From contig CBIHNR010000097.1 in the NCBI GenBank assembly GCA_966211215.1, positions 1 to 20,936 on the forward strand: 20,936 nucleotides of DNA, read 5' to 3'. Below the pieces are notes generated by a model. It was given only the letters and a program-made list of their open reading frames with translations. It ran no database searches and was not told the origin of the DNA. This stretch comes from Desertivirga sp966211215 (lineage in GTDB: Bacteria > Bacteroidota > Bacteroidia > Sphingobacteriales > Sphingobacteriaceae). Made by a program: the position numbers and the translations under genes. Of this stretch, positions 16,401 to 20,936 are shown one piece after another. Each line of letters starts with the position of its first letter. Positions within the stretch are counted from its first letter, which is position 1.

Positions 16401-17526
16401 GATTCCAAAGGCTTATACCTCCTCCATCTGTCCCAATCCAAATGTTTTCTCCATCCTCACAAAAAGAAAGTACCGTATTATGGATCAAACTATTAGGATT
16501 ATACGGCTCGTGCCTGATAGTTTTAAAGATATTTTTATGGCCGTCCAGGATATTTATCCCCCCCCTCATGGTTCCAATCCATTTGCGGCCGTCCTTATCT
16601 ATATAAACTGTATATAAGGAGTTGCTTGTTAAAAGCTTGTCCTCATTATGCTTAAAGGTTTGAACAATTTTGTTTGATTGGATGTCGATTACCGGCAGGC
16701 CATCGCCATCCGTAGATATCCACAAGTAGCGCCCCTTCTCGAATTCGATATCCATTATTCGGCTTGAGGAAAGGTTTAAGCCCGGTAAATCGTAGGGCTT
16801 ACAGGAGGCAGTACCTTTGTCAATTCTGAATAAACCAGCATTAGTACCCAACCATAAATTCCCTGCTAAATCATATTTTATACAATTAGCATTTTTTAAA
16901 TTGGGAGCATAGTTACTAATTGCACCGGTTTGGCTATTATAAAGACACAAACCTTCTTGATTACATTCAAACCAAACATCTGTTCCTTTGCCCGCACATA
17001 CGGCACTCACACCGGGACTTTGCTTTATTTGACGCGCAACAATTTCGCCTTTTTTAAGAACCAACAAGCCCAGGCCTGCAGTAGTGATATAAATGTTGCC
17101 TCTCTCATCTTCCTGAATCGCATTCACGTACTTATCAATGGGAAACAATTTCTTCGGGTTGGCTAAGGAGCGGTATTTCAGGATAGAAAATTTGAATGTT
17201 TTATAATTTAAAATCCCAATTCCTTTTTTAGTTCCAACGTATAACTTCTTATCTTTTGCCTCCAGGATTGCGTTTACATAATTATCGGGTAGGCTGGTCG
17301 AATCACCTATCAAGTTCCTGTACTTTGTGAAGGTATATCCATCATAACGATTTAAGCCATCAAAAGTGCCAAACCACATAAAGCCATAGCTATCCTTAAA
17401 AATACTGGTTACTGTACTGTTTGATAGGCCTTGGTCCATGCCAAGGTATGTAACGCTCTGGCTATATCCATCAATCACAGAAAAAGCCAGAAAACATATA
17501 ATTCCGGCACAAAATCTAAACTGCAT
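13465..17526 (-). CDS. Hybrid two-component system sensor/regulator (HTCS)
   Basis: A 1353-aa one-protein signalling chain of the type that controls Bacteroidota PULs. ATG 17526 is preferred over the adjacent GTG at 17529. Order: signal peptide (about 1-22); periplasmic two-component propeller repeats (from GLSNSTVTSIFKDSYGFMWF to about 670); a Y_Y_Y-type domain (about 690-757); one membrane helix (about 770-792); histidine kinase with H-box NIAHELRTPLT (His828); ATPase with N-box SNAIKYGG and G-box GFGIGLFIS; receiver domain (VLLVDDDAEIRAYV, phospho-acceptor Asp1144 in VSDIVMEG, conserved Lys in ITKPF); C-terminal AraC-type HTH (about 1255-1345, ending FGLNPSDYIKKYRR). All key phosphotransfer residues are present. 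The propeller senses an extracellular oligosaccharide, not identifiable here. Confidence 0.96.
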   Translation of the reverse strand: MQFRFCAGIICFLAFSVIDGYSQSVTYLGMDQGLSNSTVTSIFKDSYGFMWFGTFDGLNRYDGYTFTKYRNLIGDSTSLPDNYVNAILEAKDKKLYVGTKKGIGILNYKTFKFSILKYRSLANPKKLFPIDKYVNAIQEDERGNIYITTAGLGLLVLKKGEIVARQIKQSPGVSAVCAGKGTDVWFECNQEGLCLYNSQTGAISNYAPNLKNANCIKYDLAGNLWLGTNAGLFRIDKGTASCKPYDLPGLNLSSSRIMDIEFEKGRYLWISTDGDGLPVIDIQSNKIVQTFKHNEDKLLTSNSLYTVYIDKDGRKWIGTMRGGINILDGHKNIFKTIRHEPYNPNSLIHNTVLSFCEDGENIWIGTDGGGISLWNRNKNLFKPYVFKNQPGANQITSIIRDQNGNIWAASYGAGVKRFNKATQDFENVPFLQRDNGAKYVFKLFRDSENNIWAGCIKGRYAGNLEKGLFKFDRISNRFVPAPFPINAEVISIAEDKSGNLWLGTISNVLQVNKKSRKVKRFDLDTYVRAVYVDKEENVWMGAYGRGLVVYNAKLNDLKTLNEKNGLANNTVVNIEEDANGFIWLATFNGLSRLNPKTLKFENFYAADGLQANQFYYNSSAKLRTGELLFGGINGFNIFNPKDIKAYKGFPPIVITGMSVLNNPVSADSEFLDNASSIYDIKHIVLPYEKSMFSLNFVALEYSLPDKIKYAYHLKGWDKAWNYTNNLRTVSYSRLNEGKYTLEIRSTNASGIWNHSSKLIEITVLPPWYRSWWAYCLYIAMGASAIYGYVYYQKEKARLKFEVELTSLKAAQEAELNEKRISFFTNIAHELRTPLTLIVNPVKDLLNNDGKNINLVDVSAVHRNTRRLLSLVDQLLLFKSAENEVSNLKPEVLDLGEVCNEVFLCFINQVKAKGIEYTFDNKVHDLKIFGDREKIEIVLFNLLSNAIKYGGEKGTVILTLKQDGVNALMSVKNTGPVIPADIGEKLFEKFFRLGQSQAPTKKSGFGIGLFISKQISEIQGGKLSYSSTSEKGTIFEYRLPLNTENIDISTSKETNPSNTNLLEELYVGPTDNEVNSKETVSESMSRVYEGVVEQKPNVLLVDDDAEIRAYVRQILQSSYNIFESESAERASELLKKVEPDIIVSDIVMEGMSGVELCAKIKESKEFSHIPVILLTGTSSPEVKLKGIECGADDYITKPFEKDLLIARIRSILKGRDSLKRYFFNEVTLQSNNEKVSEEYSAFLKKCIDIVDKHLQDEQFNVKVFVKEMGMSHSNVFRKVKAISGLSISEFIRYIRLKKAAELMIQTDIQVKEVAYNVGIQDARYFREQFSKIFGLNPSDYIKKYRRTFLRAPGS

Positions 17527-17529
17527 CAC

Positions 17530-17826
17530 AATAGTATTTAAACCATTAAATCCTCATTGGCCATCATAACAGCTTCAGAAATAGCTTTTTTATTAAAATA
17601 TTTTAGCCGTTGGCTTAATTGGTCTTATTTATAACAGGACTACTAAGGTAATAAATTGCAACATTAATTTTACATCGGGCACAAAAAAGGCATCCGAAAA
17701 ATCGAATGCCCTAACCAATTGTACTAGCCACGCAATAGCTTATTAACCAAAGAGAAACAAGTGGATAATAATATATTTTAGGTATTTGTAAACTCGATAT
17801 TTTATTTATTTAAAGTTTGAAATCTA
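17530..17826. other. Intergenic region between ECF sigma and HTCS genes
   Basis: 297 nt holding the sigma-factor terminator (17682-17710) and presumably the HTCS promoter at its low-coordinate side. I found no ORF, repeat or clear promoter consensus. Confidence 0.6.
17682..17710 (-). terminator. Rho-independent terminator downstream of the ECF sigma gene
   Basis: On the minus strand GGCATTCGA-TTTT-TCGGATGCC forms a 9-bp stem with a single mismatch, followed by TTTTTT. It lies about 117 nt past the sigma-factor stop and upstream of the HTCS gene, separating the two transcripts. Confidence 0.8.
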
Positions 17827-18402
17827 TTAAGCTACGTTAAGTTCCTGTTCGAACCTGTAATCCTCCCTTAAGGATTGAACCGCCCTATGAATATGATTAA
17901 CAACCGATTGGTATTTAATTCCGGTAACTTCTACTATTTGTGTGTAATCGAGGCTCTCATAGAAGCGGAGGTAAATTATTTCGCGCTGGCGTGAAGGCAA
18001 CTTATTTAATGCGGCTGTTATGGTCTTTTTTAGTTTCAGGGAAGTTTCCTTTTCGGTTATGATATCTTCTGCCGAAAACTGTATATCTATTATAGATGCT
18101 AAATCATCAAGCTTACTCTCCCGAAGTTTAACCTGCCTGATGTAATTCAATGCAATTGAGCGGATGGCAGTATAGAAGTACGACTTAACGTTATCTATTT
18201 TCCCTATCGATTCCTTTTTTAGCCATAGCTTTACAAACATATCTTGTAACAGGTCATTGGCCTCCTCTTCGTTCTTTAAAATGCTTCTCACATAGGAAAA
18301 CAGCCCCGGATATAATTGAGTGTGCAATGTTCCATAGGCCTCTTGATTGCCCAAACATACAGCATCCCAAAGCTTCGAAAGTTCTATTGTGTTGTTTAAC
18401 AT
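17827..18402 (-). CDS. RNA polymerase ECF sigma factor (Bacteroidetes type)
   Basis: A 191-aa sigma-70 family extracytoplasmic-function factor. Region 2 spans about residues 25-95 (LFSYVRSILKNEEEANDLLQ, DMFVKLWLKKESIG, VKSYFYTAIRSIALNYIRQ) and region 4 about 130-180 (LPSRQREIIYLRFYESLDYT, QIVEVTGIKYQSVVNHIHRA). The length is usual. In this phylum such factors often pair with a FecR-like anti-sigma and a SusC carrying an STN domain; neither occurs in this window. It is preceded by a 51-aa ORF 52 nt upstream in the same direction and followed by a terminator, so these two probably form their own transcript. Its target promoters are unknown. Confidence 0.95.
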   Translation of the reverse strand: MLNNTIELSKLWDAVCLGNQEAYGTLHTQLYPGLFSYVRSILKNEEEANDLLQDMFVKLWLKKESIGKIDNVKSYFYTAIRSIALNYIRQVKLRESKLDDLASIIDIQFSAEDIITEKETSLKLKKTITAALNKLPSRQREIIYLRFYESLDYTQIVEVTGIKYQSVVNHIHRAVQSLREDYRFEQELNVA

Positions 18403-18454
18403 TACTGGATATAATCAATGCGTTAACCCTGATAATACCCGAGTATAATTGGCT

Positions 18455-18610
18455 TTATTTTTCAGAGGAAAGACTACCTTCCATGCTTTTTATAGCTTTT
18501 TGGATTGAATCCCAGTGCTTTTTTACCTGCTCTTCAGGAATTTGAATGGGATTAAAATCAAATGGCAAAGCTTCCTCCTCATTAAGTCCTTCTGGTTTCT
18601 GTGCTTGCAT
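18455..18610 (-). CDS. Small hypothetical protein (51 aa) upstream of the ECF sigma gene
   Basis: A short open frame from ATG 18610 to TAA 18455 encodes a hydrophilic, acidic protein beginning MQAQKPEGLNEEEALPFDFN and continuing with PIQIPEEQVKKHWDSIQKAI. The second half looks like an amphipathic helix (EEQVKKHWDSIQKAIKSMEG); the first half is probably extended. No signal peptide, membrane segment or Cys is present. It lies 52 nt upstream of the sigma factor on the same strand. Its clean protein-like composition and position support a real gene, but I do not recognise a family. A regulatory role with the sigma factor is only a guess. Confidence 0.55.
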   Translation of the reverse strand: MQAQKPEGLNEEEALPFDFNPIQIPEEQVKKHWDSIQKAIKSMEGSLSSEK

Positions 18611-19199
18611 ATACAACTAAGACAGTCGAAACCATTTTTTATACTCAGAATACTTCTCTTTTCTAAAAATTATTTGCGGCCAGAGGCCTTACATTACCCA
18701 CATTGCAAAAACAGCTGCGGCATAATTTACGGGAAAGCTCAATCGGAATACCCCTGAGGTATTTGGATAGATTTGGTGGAAAAATCTGGAAATTCATATT
18801 TATTGGTTTTCTTATAATTGGTATCAACTCGTTTCAAACACCCAAGCTTAGATTCTATTATGCTGCAGAGTACTGTGGAGCAGACAAAAAGTAAATCGCT
18901 TTAGTAACAGAGCTAATGTCGCCAAATAAGCGGCCTATCGGGAGAGGCAAAACGGTCAAACAGAAGGGGGAAATATTGCAAAAAAGCCCGTAATGAGTCA
19001 AAATCCCCATTTTTTAATAAAGCGAGCTTCCATTCGGGGTGGAATTATATAAGAGTTACCGCAAACCGAACATCGGGAAAACGGGTAACTTCCAGTATTC
19101 AGAAAATCAAAAGAAAATAAAGATTTCTTGAAGGGGGGGTACATAGTTCTACTTAACCAAATACCTTGGGCGGACAATTGGCTGGGCACTTGCATCAAC
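18611..19199. other. Intergenic region between glycosidase terminator and small ORF/sigma unit
   Basis: About 590 nt without a gene I can support. Open frames of 60-67 codons exist on both strands (plus 18703-18894, with one hydrophobic stretch; minus 18998-19201, with a CSVCGNSY motif), but neither has recognisable homology or a good start context. The promoter for the small ORF and sigma gene must lie at its low-coordinate end. Confidence 0.5.
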
Positions 19200-19223
19200 A
19201 AAAAAAGGAGCCAGCTGAGCTCC
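19200..19223 (-). terminator. Rho-independent terminator of the glycosidase gene
   Basis: On the minus strand the stem GGAGC-TCAGCTG-GCTCC is followed by seven T. It starts 30 nt after the stop codon of the beta-helix glycosidase and shows that this gene is transcribed as a single unit. Confidence 0.85.
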
Positions 19224-19252
19224 CCTATTTAACTAACCAAAAAATCTTGATA

Positions 19253-20659
19253 CTATTTTTCGAACTTAATATCGGATGCAAAATTCCCAATGCGAATATT
19301 TGCATCTGATGCAGATTCAATCAACTTGCCGTTTATGCGCAGGTTTTGGAAACGGATATCCTTAATGGCATGGCTTTCGTCAATTCCTTCAATTACCGAA
19401 GGCATAAGGTTAAGTCCGTTATAACTTATATTTTTAAACACGATATTCTCAATTCCTTTACCTGGACCTGTATTGTATTTTTCATTGTTTACTATCCTAA
19501 GGTTTAGCAATTGCCCCTCTTCAAAATCTTCGATCCTGATGTCCTCAAACTTGACGTTTCTTATCAGATTAAAATCTCCATCGGTTAGGGCTATACATCC
19601 CTGGTAGTTCGGGTCATCTTCATCCTGCTCGAGAATATCAATATTTTTGAAATCCAGATTTTCAATTACCTCGCCCGAGTTCTCAGTGTTGCCATGCAAA
19701 CCGATATTTATCGGATGCGCTACGTCTGCCCATAAAACCGAATTGGTTACCTTATAATTTTTCACATCGCCATAAAAGTCCCAGCGATGGCCATATATAG
19801 CAATGCAATCGTCGGAGTTACGCATAAATACATCATCGATGGTTACATCAGAGCAACTCATTAGATCAATGCCGTCACTCCATCCGTTGGCGCTAAATGA
19901 TTTGAGGTTTTTAATGGTGAGCTTTTTGGAGCCGCCCCCATAAATTGTATAATGTTTAGGGTTTAATACTATAATTCCGTCTATCGTTATATCTTTTGAG
20001 TGCCGGATTTCGACTCCCCTCATTGGCTGGTCTATAATTCCCCTTCCAATTATGCGTACATTCTTAGCCCTGTCGCAAACGAACTTTGCACGCACCACAG
20101 CTCCGCCTGCAATATAAACTGTTTTGTCTGAAGGGATATTAAACTCATCACCTGGCAAATCCTTTGGCTGGTGCACTCCCGGCCCAAAATAAATAACATT
20201 AGGATCTTTAGGATCAGGCTTTTCCGTTTCTATAGGATTGGCAAAAACATGAAGGTTATGCAGCTTATCGCCATCAAACTCAAGCGATAATTTTCGGGGC
20301 CTGTCCAAGCTAAAAAATACAGTCTTCCCCCGCACCTCGGGCTTAATACCATAGGACGCTGGCCTTATGGCTGCAGACTGAAATTGGTTGTTATTTTTTG
20401 TTACAGCCAGCTCCACAGTGCCAGAAAAATCAAAATAAACCATCGAAGCATCCTGAGGCTTATCTAAATCTACCTTTACGTTGTACTCGAATAAATCCTG
20501 CCAAACTCCGCCAGGTTTACGTACCCGAACAGTATAGTCGTCGTTATGCCCAGTATATACTACTCCATTTGGAGCGGGATATGTGACTAATTCCTGGGCA
20601 TTGCTATTAAAAACTAATGCACTGATTATAATGCCTAATAGTTGTATCTTTTTTCTCAC
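19253..20659 (-). CDS. Secreted right-handed beta-helix glycosidase, GH28/GH49-like (clan GH-N)
   Basis: A 468-aa exported enzyme candidate. The start is GTG at 20659, with AGGA just upstream. A signal peptide (MRKKIQLLGIIISALVFNSNAQ) leads to an N-terminal beta-sandwich (about 25-150) and then a beta-helix opening with VIYFGPGVHQP and KTVYIAGGAVV. Likely catalytic aspartates are Asp262 in GWSDGID and Asp283/Asp284 in RNSDDCIAIYG. His315 in ADVAHPINIG aligns with the GH28 GHG histidine. The GH28 RIK triad that binds galacturonate is not seen at the expected place (GCIALTDGD). The sandwich-plus-helix layout recalls GH49 dextranases. Polysaccharide hydrolysis is likely; pectin specificity is not supported. 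It has its own terminator and a LacI-type palindrome upstream. Confidence 0.82.
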   Translation of the reverse strand: MRKKIQLLGIIISALVFNSNAQELVTYPAPNGVVYTGHNDDYTVRVRKPGGVWQDLFEYNVKVDLDKPQDASMVYFDFSGTVELAVTKNNNQFQSAAIRPASYGIKPEVRGKTVFFSLDRPRKLSLEFDGDKLHNLHVFANPIETEKPDPKDPNVIYFGPGVHQPKDLPGDEFNIPSDKTVYIAGGAVVRAKFVCDRAKNVRIIGRGIIDQPMRGVEIRHSKDITIDGIIVLNPKHYTIYGGGSKKLTIKNLKSFSANGWSDGIDLMSCSDVTIDDVFMRNSDDCIAIYGHRWDFYGDVKNYKVTNSVLWADVAHPINIGLHGNTENSGEVIENLDFKNIDILEQDEDDPNYQGCIALTDGDFNLIRNVKFEDIRIEDFEEGQLLNLRIVNNEKYNTGPGKGIENIVFKNISYNGLNLMPSVIEGIDESHAIKDIRFQNLRINGKLIESASDANIRIGNFASDIKFEK

Positions 20660-20936
20660 GCTTCCTGAAAATGTCTATCAATATTTCGTTTTTGCCTTTT
20701 TAATAACTCTTTCACTAGTTTACCTGCTCGGCAAGTTGTAAATTCTAAACCGGTTTAGCAAAATCTAAAACAAATTACGCTTAATATTTGTCTTTAGCGG
20801 GAGCGATAAAATGCTACAACAGAACTCTGTAAAAAAAAGCTTCATGTAAATAAGTGCAGTTATTTAATAATGACACTTTAAATGCGAATCTCATACTCAT
20901 GTTTTTTTACATTTTTTAACTTTTTTTATTCTAGTC
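20660..20936. other. Upstream region of the glycosidase gene
   Basis: 277 nt of AT-rich DNA without a recognisable gene. It contains the palindrome at 20745-20758 and presumably the promoter. A weak -7-like TAATTTG occurs on the minus strand near 20771-20777, without a convincing -33 element. Confidence 0.5.
20745..20758 (-). promoter_or_regulatory. Candidate LacI-family operator upstream of the glycosidase
   Basis: CTAAACCGGTTTAG is a perfect 14-bp palindrome with the AANCGNTT core of LacI-family operators. Its centre is about 92 bp upstream of the GTG start. Its core AAACCGGTTT shares the AAANCGNTTT form with the palindrome at 11264-11273, differing only in the bases flanking the central CG. 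Confidence 0.68.

Noticed and set aside
18703..18894. Plus-strand 63-codon ORF with a hydrophobic segment
   Set aside because: It opposes all genes here, overlaps another random frame, and has no recognisable family or good start context.
18998..19201. Minus-strand 67-codon ORF with a CSVCGNSY motif
   Set aside because: It starts inside the glycosidase terminator and shows only one CxxC pair; I could not tie it to a family. It might be a fragment of something older.
1..20936. CRISPR array, insertion sequence or phage genes
   Set aside because: No regularly spaced repeats, no transposase or integrase motif and no phage structural gene was found; the only sizeable repeat is the lacI end duplication.

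Overview
The window comes from a Bacteroidota genome, most likely family Sphingobacteriaceae (Pedobacter/Mucilaginibacter-like). This rests on AT-rich DNA, two SusC/SusD pairs, a hybrid two-component regulator with a periplasmic propeller sensor, a Bacteroidetes-type ECF sigma factor, and lipoproteins with K/D/E-rich residues after the lipidated cysteine. The genus is inferred; no rRNA or housekeeping marker is present. Every convincing gene lies on the minus strand, so the biological order runs from high to low coordinates.

Layout in transcription order. (1) 20659-19253: a secreted right-handed beta-helix glycosidase related to GH28/GH49, with a perfect LacI-type palindrome about 90 bp upstream of its start and a strong terminator after it. 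(2) 18610-17827: a 51-aa small ORF followed by an ECF sigma factor, ending at a hairpin terminator. (3) 17526-13465: a 1353-aa hybrid two-component system (HTCS). (4) 13024-11993: a LacI-family repressor, followed by a direct repeat holding a duplicated copy of its own 3' end (gene remnant). (5) 11179 to beyond position 1: a tightly packed six-gene cluster, SusC (no N-terminal carboxypeptidase-like domain), SusD, FAS1-CBM6 fusion lipoprotein, DUF5007-like lipoprotein, a second SusC (with that domain) and a second SusD cut by the window edge. Gaps inside the cluster are 7, 11, 1, 21 and 82 nt.

Together this looks like a polysaccharide utilisation locus (PUL). Surface lipoproteins (SusD x2, FAS1-CBM6, DUF5007-like) would capture a glycan or glycoconjugate, two TonB-dependent SusC channels would import fragments, and the beta-helix enzyme would cut the polymer. 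Three regulator types sit together: HTCS, LacI and ECF sigma. Two LacI-type palindromes of the form AAANCGNTTT lie at almost the same distance upstream of the SusC cluster and of the glycosidase, which suggests one LacI regulon joining enzyme and uptake operon.

The most interesting points are the double SusCD operon built around the FAS1-CBM6 and DUF5007-like proteins, the glycosidase that keeps GH-N clan aspartates but lacks the galacturonate-binding RIK signature, the shared LacI operators, and the LacI 3' end duplication. The substrate cannot be determined from sequence alone.
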